From assembly GCF_003315485.1 (NCBI RefSeq), contig NZ_QNSE01000003.1:186001-250000 (forward strand): 64,000 nucleotides of DNA. The letters run 5' to 3'. This document shows positions 26,345 through 35,178 of this stretch, in pieces. Position 1 is the first letter of the stretch; every line of letters starts with the position of its first letter. Both the position numbers and the translations under genes were made by a program. The notes beneath the pieces are model-generated. The model ran no database searches and had not been told where the DNA came from. It saw only the letters and a program-made list of their open reading frames with translations. This DNA is from Marinomonas rhizomae. Its GTDB lineage: Bacteria; Pseudomonadota; Gammaproteobacteria; Pseudomonadales; Marinomonadaceae.

Positions 26345-27525
26345 ACGTTCCCCATCTCTCTAGCTTCTTTTAACCCCTCTATATAGAGTTCTTTCAAGCA
26401 TTGTTTGGATATGTTTTTGCTTTCAAGTAGATCAAATGGAATTTTTTCCCAGCGACCAGCTTCATAAGCAATGACTATTTTTAAGATGCCACCCAAGTTG
26501 CCTTTGTATTCTAATAAGGCTGTTTTTATATTTTCATCTAAGGGTAAATCTTTCAAAAGAGAGGGCAGATCTTCGTCAAGAAAGCTAGGCAAATATGAGA
26601 ACAAACCTACCAAAAATGCGCCTTCTAATTTTGGAAACAAAGCAGCTGAAAGGTTTTGGCAAAAACAGGCTCTAGATACAGCCATGGGAAATAAGCAATC
26701 TGGTTTGCCTGGCACACTACCAAACATAACAAGACTGACCCATTTGATTAGATCTCTAATGCCAATAATTTCAATTGCTCTTTGTGCGTTAGAGACATTA
26801 AATTGACTTCGATACATTACTGTATGAGTCAGTTTGATAATCCGATAGGTAAGTGTTGGGTCGCGTTCAATGAATTCTGCTAATGCGCGTGGAGAGGACT
26901 CTCGATTATTTAATGCAACCAATAAATCCACTAAAATTGCTTTATAAGCCAAGATGCGCTTTCCCTTCACAGGCTTTATTTTATGGATGGCATTACCACT
27001 AAATTGGCCTTGCGGGATGCTGTTTTGTAGTTGGTGAAATTGCTCTACATCTTCTATTTTGTTTACCCAGATATTTTTTACAGATAAAGACGGGTGCTGA
27101 ATAGCTTCAACCACGTCTTCAGTCGACTGACAATCCAACGTAAAAAGCAAATAAGAAAAAACGTTAAAAAAAGTTGCCGGGAAAAGTTTCGGGTCAGGAT
27201 TTATCATGCCTAGCTGGTAGCCTTGTAGCCGGAATTCAGATAAAGAATCGAAATCCATTAGAGTTAATTCATCACAACTTAAAAAAATCACCATATTAAT
27301 ATTGGTTTGTAAGGGGAGAGCACCAAGCTCATGTAAAGTTGTTTGAAAATAAATGGTTTTTTGTTGTGTTATTTCGGTAAGATTAACATCAACAAACAGG
27401 GAGCTTAAAAAAGAGGCGTCTTGGCCTTGTACTTCGCTATTTGGATGCAATATGTAAAATGCGACAGTTTCGGATAGTCGATTTACAACTGTTTTGCGAC
27501 AAAAAAGTACATCGGCGTCTTTCAT
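26341..27525 (-). CDS. HDOD-domain signalling protein with degenerate EAL-like N-terminus
   Basis: 394 residues, the layout of YuxH-type proteins. Residues 1-~190 resemble a decayed EAL phosphodiesterase domain with no EAL motif and no metal ligands. Residues ~200-385 are an HDOD domain, an HD fold lacking the catalytic His-Asp pair (EFIERDPTLTYRIIKLTHT is the typical HDOD start). Proteins of this kind act as c-di-GMP-linked regulators through protein contacts, for example in type IV pilus or chemotaxis control; the function here is not known. Transcribed with tatD, and divergent from cheV across 115 bases. Confidence 0.85.
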   Translation of the reverse strand: MKDADVLFCRKTVVNRLSETVAFYILHPNSEVQGQDASFLSSLFVDVNLTEITQQKTIYFQTTLHELGALPLQTNINMVIFLSCDELTLMDFDSLSEFRLQGYQLGMINPDPKLFPATFFNVFSYLLFTLDCQSTEDVVEAIQHPSLSVKNIWVNKIEDVEQFHQLQNSIPQGQFSGNAIHKIKPVKGKRILAYKAILVDLLVALNNRESSPRALAEFIERDPTLTYRIIKLTHTVMYRSQFNVSNAQRAIEIIGIRDLIKWVSLVMFGSVPGKPDCLFPMAVSRACFCQNLSAALFPKLEGAFLVGLFSYLPSFLDEDLPSLLKDLPLDENIKTALLEYKGNLGGILKIVIAYEAGRWEKIPFDLLESKNISKQCLKELYIEGLKEAREMGNV

Positions 27526-27640
27526 GAGGAATCCTTGCTAGAAAGAGTGAACACAAAAAAATACTGTAAGATTTAGCCTTATAGAATATCATGGTTATAA
27601 TGGATTAATGCCTTAATTTAAAAATGTTTGGAGTAAATAT

Positions 27641-28576
27641 ATGGCAAGCATGTTAGACGCTGTAGACCAAAGAACTAAGTTGGTGGGTGAAAACCGCTTA
27701 GAACTTCTAATGTTTCGCCTAGGCGGAATGCAAATGTTTGCAATAAACGTTTTTAAAGTTCAAGAAGTAGTCATGCTACCTAAATTGAACCTAATGCCTC
27801 ATAGACACCCATCTGTGGCAGGAGTAACACATTTTCGTGGCAGAACAGTGCCTGTTATCGATTTATCTGAATCCATTGGCATGAGACCAATTGACCGCAC
27901 TCAGCCATGCAATTTAATAGTGACCGAATACAATAATACCGTACAGGGTTTCATGGTCGGTGAAGTGGATCGCATTATTAATATGAATTGGAATGAAATT
28001 TTACCGCCACCAGATGGTACTGGCCGTCAACACTACTTGACAGCAATAACTCGAGTTAATGACCGAATAGTTGAAATTATTGACGTAGAAAAAGTCTTAG
28101 CCGAAATCTCTCCTTATGACAGCACAGTAAGTGACCATATAATAGATAAAGACTTGTTAAGTTTGGCCAAAGGTTTGGAAGTATTAGTTGTTGATGATTC
28201 GTCTGTCGGCTTGGCTCAATGCCGCTCAACATTAGATTTTATGGGCATTACTGTCCATGAAGCGACTGATGGCAAGAAAGGGCTAGAAAAATTAAAGCGT
28301 TGGGCCGATGATGGAGAGATTGTTCCTGAAAAACTATTAATGGTGATCACCGATGCAGAAATGCCTGAAATGGATGGCTACCGACTAACTCGTGAAGTGC
28401 GTGAAGATTCAAGGCTAAAAGACCTTTATATCGTCTTACATACATCCTTAAGTGGCAGTTTTAACAAGGCTATGGTGCAAAAAGTAGGCTGCGATGACTT
28501 TTTGTCGAAGTTTCAGCCTGATAAATTAGCGTCTTTGATTCAGGATAGAATTCGCAGCGTTGTTAATCAAGACTAA
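27641..28576 (+). CDS. cheV: CheV chemotaxis coupling protein
   Basis: 311 residues with two domains. Residues ~20-160 form a CheW domain (HFRGRTVPVIDL is its signature) that links receptors to CheA. Residues ~179-305 form a response-regulator receiver, with acidic pocket DD185-186 in LVVDDSS, phosphoacceptor Asp238 (ITDAEMPEMDG), and the conserved Lys near the end (FLSKFQPD). Phosphorylation by CheA tunes receptor coupling, so this gene belongs to adaptation in chemotaxis. It is monocistronic and ends at a strong terminator. The receiver and coupling domains both look functional. Confidence 0.95.
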   Translation: MASMLDAVDQRTKLVGENRLELLMFRLGGMQMFAINVFKVQEVVMLPKLNLMPHRHPSVAGVTHFRGRTVPVIDLSESIGMRPIDRTQPCNLIVTEYNNTVQGFMVGEVDRIINMNWNEILPPPDGTGRQHYLTAITRVNDRIVEIIDVEKVLAEISPYDSTVSDHIIDKDLLSLAKGLEVLVVDDSSVGLAQCRSTLDFMGITVHEATDGKKGLEKLKRWADDGEIVPEKLLMVITDAEMPEMDGYRLTREVREDSRLKDLYIVLHTSLSGSFNKAMVQKVGCDDFLSKFQPDKLASLIQDRIRSVVNQD

Positions 28577-28614
28577 TAAAGAAGCTATTCATTTATAATT
28601 TCTTAATCTTTCTT

Positions 28615-28646
28615 ACAAAAAAGCAGGCAAAAGCCTGCTTTTTTGT
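28615..28646. terminator. strong bidirectional terminator after cheV
   Basis: ACAAAAAAGCAGGC (28615-28628) pairs perfectly with its complement at 28633-28646 across an AAAA loop. The stem is GC-rich at the top and A/T-rich at the base, with a T-run, so it is a clear Rho-independent terminator. Confidence 0.92.
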
Positions 28647-28682
28647 AATCAATTCCCGTGGCAAGGAAAGGTGTTTTATCAT

Positions 28683-29486
28683 ATGCCAAGTATTGAAATG
28701 TTTCTTTTATTGATTTTTATAGGGGCAGCAACAGGTTCGGTGAGCTCTATTATAAAAATAGCGCCTGCGCTAATTGCAATCCCCGCCTTGTACTTTTTTC
28801 TACCGGTGTTTGACCTGTCCTTTCAAAGCCTTTTGCTTCCCGCCATTGCCACTTGTATCACGGCGTTTATTCCTGCTCACCTTTATGCCTGGATAGGGGC
28901 TATGAAAAGAGGGAAAGTCGATTCACAACAGCTGATTAATTTTGCTCCAGGTGTTGCCATGGGCGGTGTGATAGGTGCACAACTGTTATCTCTAAGTAAT
29001 TCACTTGTCTTCTGTATTGCTTTTTCGTTCGTCTCTCTCATTGCGGTGTTAAACATTGTATTTTATTCCAAACTAGAAAGGTTGCATGTTAAGAAGTTAG
29101 GGCGGTACTGGAATTTGCCCATCGGCCTAGGTATTGGTGTGTTATCACTCTTGGCTGGTAGCTGCGGCCAAGTTCTAAGTCGTCTGTTATGTGGACTTGT
29201 AGGGGTTAAAGCGGAACGACAGCAAGGTACAGCTGATGGTTTTGTTGTTTTTGCTTCTATCGCTGCAATGGTGGGTTTTATATATCCGGCTCAACCATTC
29301 AACCAAATAGGCTTGTCCGGTTTTGCTGGTGCTGTGCATTTACCGGCAATGATTGTTCTTGCGTGCAGTCATATGCTTTTTTATTGGTTGTGCCGTCATC
29401 GTGGCAATGAGCTTGACAAAAGTGTCCTATCTATCAGCTTTGTCGTATTTATGGTTTTCTCTGTTATTCGTCTATGGCTTTCATAA
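28683..29486 (+). CDS. TauE/SafE-family membrane permease
   Basis: 267 residues with about eight membrane helices in two similar halves. Each half holds a glycine-rich TauE/SafE motif: IGAATGSVSSIIKIAPALIA (first) and LSLLAGSCGQVLSRLLCGLV (second). Family members export sulfite, sulfonates or other organic anions, but the substrate cannot be read. The start is uncertain: ATG 28683 is 11 bases after GGAAAGG, and a GTG at 28671 lies closer to the same element. The gene follows cheV after a terminator and precedes hemH by 165 bases, so it is probably a single unit. Confidence 0.85.
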   Translation: MPSIEMFLLLIFIGAATGSVSSIIKIAPALIAIPALYFFLPVFDLSFQSLLLPAIATCITAFIPAHLYAWIGAMKRGKVDSQQLINFAPGVAMGGVIGAQLLSLSNSLVFCIAFSFVSLIAVLNIVFYSKLERLHVKKLGRYWNLPIGLGIGVLSLLAGSCGQVLSRLLCGLVGVKAERQQGTADGFVVFASIAAMVGFIYPAQPFNQIGLSGFAGAVHLPAMIVLACSHMLFYWLCRHRGNELDKSVLSISFVVFMVFSVIRLWLS

Positions 29487-29651
29487 CTTGGCTTATTCCA
29501 CAGTCTAAATATAATTTGCTGGACCTGAGAGAAGACTGACACTTGGATACGAAACTAAACAATATCAAGGCTGAAATAGCTTGGTATTTTCATTATTGTC
29601 CCCATTTTATTGTCTTATAATGCATTAAGAATTCAAACTAAAAGGTATAAC

Positions 29652-30644
29652 ATGAAAAACACGAGTGACTATGGCGTATTGATGATGAACTTGGGGACTC
29701 CAGATGCTCCACAGACACCTGAAGTTCGCCGTTATCTTAGAGAATTTCTTTCTGATTCTCGTGTTGTCGATCTAAATCCTTTGATTTGGAAGCCTATTCT
29801 TAATCTAATTGTATTGACGTTGCGTCCGCCAAAAGTGGCAAAAATTTATCAGCAAGTCTGGATGGATGAAGGTTCGCCATTATTGGTATTAAGCGAAAGA
29901 TTAAAAGGCAATGTAAAAAAAGCGTTATTCGATAAAGTAGGTCAAAATGTTCCTGTTGAGCTCGCAATGACGTATGGCAACCCAAGCGTTGAAACAGCGG
30001 CAAAGAAATTACGAGAGCAGGGCGTTAAACATATCCTTGTGATGCCAATGTATCCACAATTTTCAGCCACTACCACGGCGGCGGCTTACGATAGATTCAT
30101 GAAGTCGTTAAAAAAATGTCCTCATTGGCCATCCTTGCAACTTTTACATGATTATGCGGATCATCCCTTATACATTAAGGCGCTAGCAAACTCAGTCCGT
30201 ACCCAATGGGATAAACAGGGGGAAAGGCGCCATTTGGTTTTCTCATATCATGGCATTCCTAAGCGTTACGTAACCAATGGGGACCCTTATGCACGACGAT
30301 GTGAAACAACCAGTCGGTTAGTTGCTGAAGAATTGGAATTAGGTGATCACGAATGGACTCATGTTTATCAGTCAAGGTTTGGGCGTGAAGAGTGGCTTAA
30401 ACCCTATGCTGACGCCACATTAAAAGCGATGCCTTCGATGGGGATTAAAAAAATCAATATTATTAGTCCTGCTTTTTCAATCGACTGCATAGAAACACTC
30501 GAAGAAGTTACTTTAGAGCTAGGCGATGAATTTAAAAATAATGGCGGTTTAGCCTTTGACTACATTCCTGCGTTAAACGACTCACTAGATCAAGTTGCTT
30601 TGTATGTTGACTTGATTGAACAAAATACCAAGCAATGGACATAA
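29652..30644 (+). CDS. hemH: ferrochelatase HemH
   Basis: 330 residues from ATG 29652, with AAGG upstream; the frame extends 14 codons further but lacks a ribosome site. Ferrochelatase inserts Fe2+ into protoporphyrin IX, the last step of heme synthesis. Features: N-terminal GVLMMNLGTPDAP; the metal-site His in FSYHGIPKRYV (~195-205); EWLKPY; and the C-terminal ISPAFSIDCIETLEE with the conserved Glu. The chelatase-site residues are intact. No C-terminal [2Fe-2S] cysteine set is seen. The following HAD gene starts one base after this stop, which suggests cotranscription. Confidence 0.96.
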   Translation: MKNTSDYGVLMMNLGTPDAPQTPEVRRYLREFLSDSRVVDLNPLIWKPILNLIVLTLRPPKVAKIYQQVWMDEGSPLLVLSERLKGNVKKALFDKVGQNVPVELAMTYGNPSVETAAKKLREQGVKHILVMPMYPQFSATTTAAAYDRFMKSLKKCPHWPSLQLLHDYADHPLYIKALANSVRTQWDKQGERRHLVFSYHGIPKRYVTNGDPYARRCETTSRLVAEELELGDHEWTHVYQSRFGREEWLKPYADATLKAMPSMGIKKINIISPAFSIDCIETLEEVTLELGDEFKNNGGLAFDYIPALNDSLDQVALYVDLIEQNTKQWT

Positions 30645-30645
30645 A

Positions 30646-31383
30646 ATGCGTTTAAGTAACTCAAACATCCAAACAATTGCATTTGATGCAGACGATACAC
30701 TGTGGCGAAATGAAGATATCTTTGTTCATGCTCAAGATGAGTTTATTAATTTGCTACTGCCGTATCATGAGGAAGCTTATATTCGCTTTCACCTAGGGGG
30801 CGTTCAGGTTAAAAACCTAGAGCACTTTGGCTATGGCATAAAAGGTTTCACTTTGTCTATGATCGAAACGGCAATTGAACTAACGGAAGGCCGTATCTCA
30901 GGAAGCGAAATACATGAAATTATTCAGCTTGCCAAATGCATGCTTGCTTCTCCAGTAGAGCTATTACCCAATGTAAAACAGGTATTAACCGACTTAAAAG
31001 GAAGCTATCGCTTATTAGTTATTACCAAAGGAGATTTGCTTGACCAAGAAAGTAAGCTTGCTAAGTCTGGGATTGCTGATTACTTCGACGCTATTGAAAT
31101 CGTTAGTGATAAAACGTCTGATGCTTACCAGCAAATACTGCAGCGTCATCATGTAGCTAGCAAACACTTTTTGATGGTTGGCAACTCATTAAAATCAGAT
31201 ATTTTGCCTGTATTGGATCTTGGCGCTAAGGCCCTACATATTCCTTATCACAGCACTTGGGATCATGAAAAAGTAGCTGATGACACCTTGTTGCTTTACC
31301 CTCAGCTCGAAACCCTTAGTGATATTGCTCAACTTCTTGATTGGTTAAACGTGTCGACTACTGTAAATAGAAAGGCGATATGA
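30646..31383 (+). CDS. HAD-superfamily hydrolase
   Basis: 245 residues from ATG 30646; the frame runs a little into the end of hemH, so 30646 is the sensible start. HAD motif I is FDADDTLWRNED (~13-24, nucleophile Asp), motif II is LLVITKGD (~125), and motif IV is MVGNSLKSDILP (~181). Cap type C1. HAD hydrolases dephosphorylate small metabolites; the substrate is not indicated. It follows hemH by one base and its stop overlaps the next gene (ATGA at 31380), so a small operon hemH-HAD-small proteins is likely. Confidence 0.88.
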   Translation: MRLSNSNIQTIAFDADDTLWRNEDIFVHAQDEFINLLLPYHEEAYIRFHLGGVQVKNLEHFGYGIKGFTLSMIETAIELTEGRISGSEIHEIIQLAKCMLASPVELLPNVKQVLTDLKGSYRLLVITKGDLLDQESKLAKSGIADYFDAIEIVSDKTSDAYQQILQRHHVASKHFLMVGNSLKSDILPVLDLGAKALHIPYHSTWDHEKVADDTLLLYPQLETLSDIAQLLDWLNVSTTVNRKAI

Positions 31384-31751
31384 TGAAATATATAAAAGTA
31401 ATTGTTTGTTCATTTATTCTTATTTCTACTTTGGCGCAATCACAGGAAAGTGCTCTTGATAAAGTAAAAGGAGGTGCGCAAAATCTGTGGGAGAAAACTA
31501 AAACAGCCACGGTTGAAATAGCTGACACCACAGCAGAAAAAGCGTCGGAGTTGGGAGATAAAGCATCGAAATTAGGAAGAAAAGCATCATCAACAACCAA
31601 AGAAACAAGCGGAATTGTTTGGGATAAAATGAAAGAAGCTGGAGCAGCAACGGCTGATAGCGCAAGAAAAGGCGCTTCAAAAATCAGAGAGTTCGTTGAC
31701 CAAGACGAATGCCAAGGCAGTCATGCGCTTTGCGATAAGCGCAAAGAGTAA
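31380..31751 (+). CDS. exported repeat-rich small protein (LEA-like, unrecognised)
   Basis: 123 residues. The N-terminus MMKYIKVIVCSFILISTLAQ is a signal peptide, with cleavage near residue 20. The mature part is very rich in Lys, Ala, Thr and Glu and has weak ~11-residue periodicity (TVEIADTTAEKASELGDKAS, then KLGRKASSTTKE), as in amphipathic helical or LEA-like proteins. The C-terminus holds two cysteines (ECQGSHALCDKRK), a possible disulfide. ATG 31380 overlaps the previous stop, so it is translationally coupled to the HAD gene. I do not recognise the family. Periplasmic location is inferred from the signal peptide. Confidence 0.8.
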   Translation: MMKYIKVIVCSFILISTLAQSQESALDKVKGGAQNLWEKTKTATVEIADTTAEKASELGDKASKLGRKASSTTKETSGIVWDKMKEAGAATADSARKGASKIREFVDQDECQGSHALCDKRKE

Positions 31752-31756
31752 TAGCA

Positions 31757-32272
31757 ATGCCAGAAAACGACGATCAAGCACCAATATCACCTTCTAGCAA
31801 TTGGGAGCAAGAATTCCTAGAACAAAGTGATGACGCCCATATCAGATCGGCTAAAGTGCGATATCGTTGCCCAAAATGTGAAAGTCTGCTGACCTTAAAA
31901 GAGGGCGCCAATGGGCTATTTTGGGGGTGCGAATCTTATCCTGCCTGCAACTACACCGCAAACAATGAAAATGGTAAACCAGTTAGAGCAAAGCGCTACC
32001 TGTGCCCAGCTTGCGACTCTCCTCTAAGAAGGAAAACGTTTAAAGATAATGCTTTTTGGGGGTGCTCCAGCTACCCTGAATGCAAAGTCACAGTAGAAGA
32101 TGATAATGGCGTTCCTTCCAGCACAAAAAAATACCCTTGTCGTGCCTGCGGTCATTATTTAGTCCGGAAAAAAAGTAAAAATGGCTACTTTTGGGGGTGT
32201 ATTACTTACCCTATCTGTACTCACACACTGAATGATGACAAAGGTTTACCTGTATTAAAAAGGAAACGATGA
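31757..32272 (+). CDS. stand-alone protein with three topoisomerase-type C4 zinc fingers
   Basis: 171 residues. After ~33 residues with no clear domain, three C-terminal-topoisomerase I zinc ribbons follow in tandem (~35-75, ~77-120, ~124-167): CPKCESLLTL...WGCESYPACNY, CPACDSPLRRK...WGCSSYPECKV, and CRACGHYLVRK...WGCITYPICTH. All twelve cysteines are present. In topoisomerase I such ribbons bind single-stranded DNA. Here they are free of any catalytic domain, so the protein may be a DNA-binding accessory factor. It lies five bases after the small exported protein, on the same strand. Function unknown. Confidence 0.88.
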   Translation: MPENDDQAPISPSSNWEQEFLEQSDDAHIRSAKVRYRCPKCESLLTLKEGANGLFWGCESYPACNYTANNENGKPVRAKRYLCPACDSPLRRKTFKDNAFWGCSSYPECKVTVEDDNGVPSSTKKYPCRACGHYLVRKKSKNGYFWGCITYPICTHTLNDDKGLPVLKRKR

Positions 32273-32288
32273 CCAAAATGTCGGCTTA

Positions 32289-33170
32289 TCAATGGCATCT
32301 TTCAATGTCTATTAGCGCATGATCTATATTCTTATACTGAAATTCAAAACCCTGTTTTTCTAACCTTTGAGGAACAACTTTTGCACCTTCTGTTAACAGT
32401 GATGCCATTTCTCCCAAAATAAGATTTAGCATCCATCTAGGCGTCGGAAAGAAGGTTGGTCGTTTTAAAGATGCTGCATAAGATTGAGCAAAACGTTTTT
32501 GTTCAATCAACTGTGGAGCGACTAGGTTAAAAGCCCCTTTATATGATTGATCATCAATAGCAGCAATAATAGCTCTAACTACATCGTCTATGTGAATCCA
32601 GGAAAACCACTGCTTACCACCAGCGATTGGGCCGCCTAAACCACATAAAAATGGCAGTCGCATTTTACCGAGTGCTCCGCCCATACCTAGCACAACCCCC
32701 AAACGAAATATCACAACGCGGGTATTGTTATTCGAAAAGGCATTCGCAGACTCTTCCCAAGCTGCACATAGGTCATGAGCAAAGCCAGATTTTGGTGGTG
32801 TATTTTCATAAAAAACATCGTGCCTTGCTACCCCATAATAACCAACCGCTGACATCGAAATAACCGTTTTAGGTGAATGCTTCAAAGCTTGCTGGATGTT
32901 ATTTGTCAGTACTACTCTACTTTCGAATAAAGTCTGTTTGCGTTTTTTCGTCCACGGTTGACTAGCAATGTTTTCACCAGCAAGGTTTATAAACACATCT
33001 AATTGTTCTTCAAGTTGCGTGAGTGACTTTATCGTCAGTTGGTTAACTCTACTGTCAAGGCGATTATCAACTTGTTTCACCAGGGCATAAATTTCGTAAC
33101 CTTTTTTTAGTAACGTTTGAAGTAAATGTTGGCCAATAAAGCCCGTGGCTCCTGATAACAAAATCTTCAC
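32289..33170 (-). CDS. TIGR01777-type epimerase (YfcH-like NAD(P)-binding SDR)
   Basis: 293 residues from GTG 33170 (VKILLSGATGFIGQ); the ATG at 33185 lacks a ribosome site, while GGAG at 33180-33183 is nine bases before the GTG. Extended SDR fold: the Rossmann motif is GATGFIG near the N-terminus, NLAGENIA is conserved, and ISMSAVGYYG carries the catalytic Ser and Tyr region. A C-terminal DUF1731-like segment is present (PTFFPTPRWMLNLILGEM). Many genomes hold one of these next to folate or cell-division genes, but no substrate is firmly known. It is convergent with the zinc-finger gene. Confidence 0.88.
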   Translation of the reverse strand: MKILLSGATGFIGQHLLQTLLKKGYEIYALVKQVDNRLDSRVNQLTIKSLTQLEEQLDVFINLAGENIASQPWTKKRKQTLFESRVVLTNNIQQALKHSPKTVISMSAVGYYGVARHDVFYENTPPKSGFAHDLCAAWEESANAFSNNNTRVVIFRLGVVLGMGGALGKMRLPFLCGLGGPIAGGKQWFSWIHIDDVVRAIIAAIDDQSYKGAFNLVAPQLIEQKRFAQSYAASLKRPTFFPTPRWMLNLILGEMASLLTEGAKVVPQRLEKQGFEFQYKNIDHALIDIERCH

Positions 33171-33369
33171 TTTTACATGCTCCATGTGTTGCGATAGTTA
33201 TTCATTGTACGTATAAAAAAGGAAATAGGATCAATAACTTCCTAAACTTAGCTCATAAACTATTTTTTGCCCAATTTGGTCAGAAGATTTGAAGCTTTTT
33301 TACTCTGCACCTTCTTTTTCTGACATAGGATGGCTAAAATGGGGGGATCAAGAAACATTAGGTATCAAA

Positions 33370-33747
33370 ATGCTACGCAAAGAATACGATCACATCATAC
33401 TTCTTGCACATGGAAGCCCTGATCCTCTTTGGAAAGAGCCCTTCGAATCACTTTATCATCAAGTGTCGCAAACATATGGTGAAAACAATGTGAGTTTGGC
33501 TTATATGGAACTGACTGCTCCCTCTTTGGAAGATGTTGTCGCTAAACTAAATAAAGATGTTCGTAACCTAGCTGTTTTGCCTCTATTTTTAGCCATTGGT
33601 CGTCATCTAAGACATGATGTACCAGCCCAAATAGAGTCATTGCAGAGTGATGAACTTCAAATAGAATTGCTACCGCCAATCGGGGACGATGTATTAGTAA
33701 AACAGGCTATGCAAACAGTCGTTGCCAATCATTTAGGTAAGGTTTAA
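33370..33747 (+). CDS. CbiX-type sirohydrochlorin chelatase
   Basis: 125 residues from ATG 33370; a longer frame starts with TTG at 33289, but CbiX-short proteins are about this length. Single-domain class II chelatase: ILLAHGSPDPLWKEPF (~9-24) bears the metal-binding His in HGS, and LAIGRHLRHDVP (~77-88) carries the second His set. Such chelatases put Co2+ or Fe2+ into sirohydrochlorin on the way to cobalamin or siroheme. No other cobalamin or siroheme gene lies nearby. The start of the mks operon follows 39 bases downstream. Confidence 0.85.
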   Translation: MLRKEYDHIILLAHGSPDPLWKEPFESLYHQVSQTYGENNVSLAYMELTAPSLEDVVAKLNKDVRNLAVLPLFLAIGRHLRHDVPAQIESLQSDELQIELLPPIGDDVLVKQAMQTVVANHLGKV

Positions 33748-33786
33748 ACATGCCATTAGTTATCGTTAATTCATGGAGCCGGGTGA

Positions 33787-35178
33787 ATGTTATTTAGACA
33801 CTTACCTGATGAAATATTTCAGGCATTAAGCGGCTCTAATAGGGCGTTAATTGAAGCGGTATTAAATGATCTTGCAGATGTCTTTTATGATCATGCAGAA
33901 GACCCCATAAAAGACAAATCAACCATTATTGAATCAATTGAAGACACCTTACACAAATTGGATACACTAGCTTGGCATGACGATCAGAAAGAATCCTTTG
34001 ATTCGCCAAAAACTATCCATGACTATGCACTAAGGATTTACCATCGCTTAGTTAATACCGGCTGGTTGGTTGAAGAGCAAGAACTGTATCGTGTTAGCGT
34101 ACTAATGACACCGCAAATATCCATGTTGCTGCGTTCTTTAGTCGAAATTAGTCGACATGGTAAGCGTAATTACGGCGCAACCGTATTAAGTATTTTAAGT
34201 AATCTAGAATCTGTTGCAAAACACCCCAAAGAGCGTGGTGTAACATTACGCCAGTCGGCGGAAGCCTCTAGAGATTTTTCTGCACATTTGAATCAGATAC
34301 TGCTTGGTATCCGCAGTTTGCAACGAGAGTTGTTTGCAAGCCGAGACCCTAAGGCAATAGTGGCCGGTTTTTTTGATTTATTTGTCGAAGGCATATTGAT
34401 CGCGGACTACAAAACGATCAAAACCAGCAACAACCCATTCCGGTTTAGGCGCCAAATTCTTGAGTTGACTCAGGAGTTTCTAAGTGATCCTGAAGTCATG
34501 GGGCAAGTTGCTCAATGCTATGTTGATCAGCAGTTAATCACAATGGCAGAAGCTCAAGCCATGGTAGAGAAAGACTGTCGGGACATTATTCAAACCTTTA
34601 GCAATATTGAACAACGCTTAGAACGCATTGATGAATATAGGTACAGATTAGAAAAGCGTGCCGCCGATACAGCTCGTTATATGGACAGCTCAAGGCCTGG
34701 TATGGCAAATAAAGTCGCGGGGATCATTACTGATGTAGCGAAATATGACAAACTTCCTATTTTAAAAGAAGTAGTTGGCGCTCGGTTTGTCGGAATGGCC
34801 TCTGCAGCACAACCGACTAAACGCCGAGAGCCACCACCTCCACGAGTAATGACACCAGCTGAAGTGTCTGCGGATGCGATTAAACTTCGCGATCAACAGC
34901 GTCGCTTCCATGAAGCTAGACAAGTGACTATTCCAAAGATGCAAAGCTATTTAGATAAGCAAATCGCTTCGGCCGATAGCAAGCATATCTTGGATTTCAC
35001 CATAGAGTCGGTAGAAGATTTTGTTTGTTTCGATCATTTGCGTTATGTCGGCTCACTTGGCGTGAGTGCAAAGAAAATAGAAGATTTATTTGAAATACAG
35101 TTTACTAACCAATATTTGGATGTGCACAACTTCGTTGAATGTCGCGAATTTACTGTAGTGCGTAGGAGCAAAGCGTAA
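33787..35178 (+). CDS. mksF: MksF, kleisin subunit of the MksBEF condensin
   Basis: 463 residues. Position first in a three-gene set, size, and helical sequence with an N-terminal region (LFRHLPDEIFQALSGSNRALIE) fit the MukF-like kleisin of the Mks/Wadjet family. The kleisin bridges the SMC heads and binds MksE. A coiled-coil-rich middle (~240-300) is followed by a C-terminal winged-helix-like region. It is coupled to mksE (the two share base 35178: TAATG). The complex compacts chromosomal DNA or, in Wadjet systems, recognises plasmids. The proposed ribosome site is GGAG/GGTGA upstream of 33787. Confidence 0.85.
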   Translation: MLFRHLPDEIFQALSGSNRALIEAVLNDLADVFYDHAEDPIKDKSTIIESIEDTLHKLDTLAWHDDQKESFDSPKTIHDYALRIYHRLVNTGWLVEEQELYRVSVLMTPQISMLLRSLVEISRHGKRNYGATVLSILSNLESVAKHPKERGVTLRQSAEASRDFSAHLNQILLGIRSLQRELFASRDPKAIVAGFFDLFVEGILIADYKTIKTSNNPFRFRRQILELTQEFLSDPEVMGQVAQCYVDQQLITMAEAQAMVEKDCRDIIQTFSNIEQRLERIDEYRYRLEKRAADTARYMDSSRPGMANKVAGIITDVAKYDKLPILKEVVGARFVGMASAAQPTKRREPPPPRVMTPAEVSADAIKLRDQQRRFHEARQVTIPKMQSYLDKQIASADSKHILDFTIESVEDFVCFDHLRYVGSLGVSAKKIEDLFEIQFTNQYLDVHNFVECREFTVVRRSKA

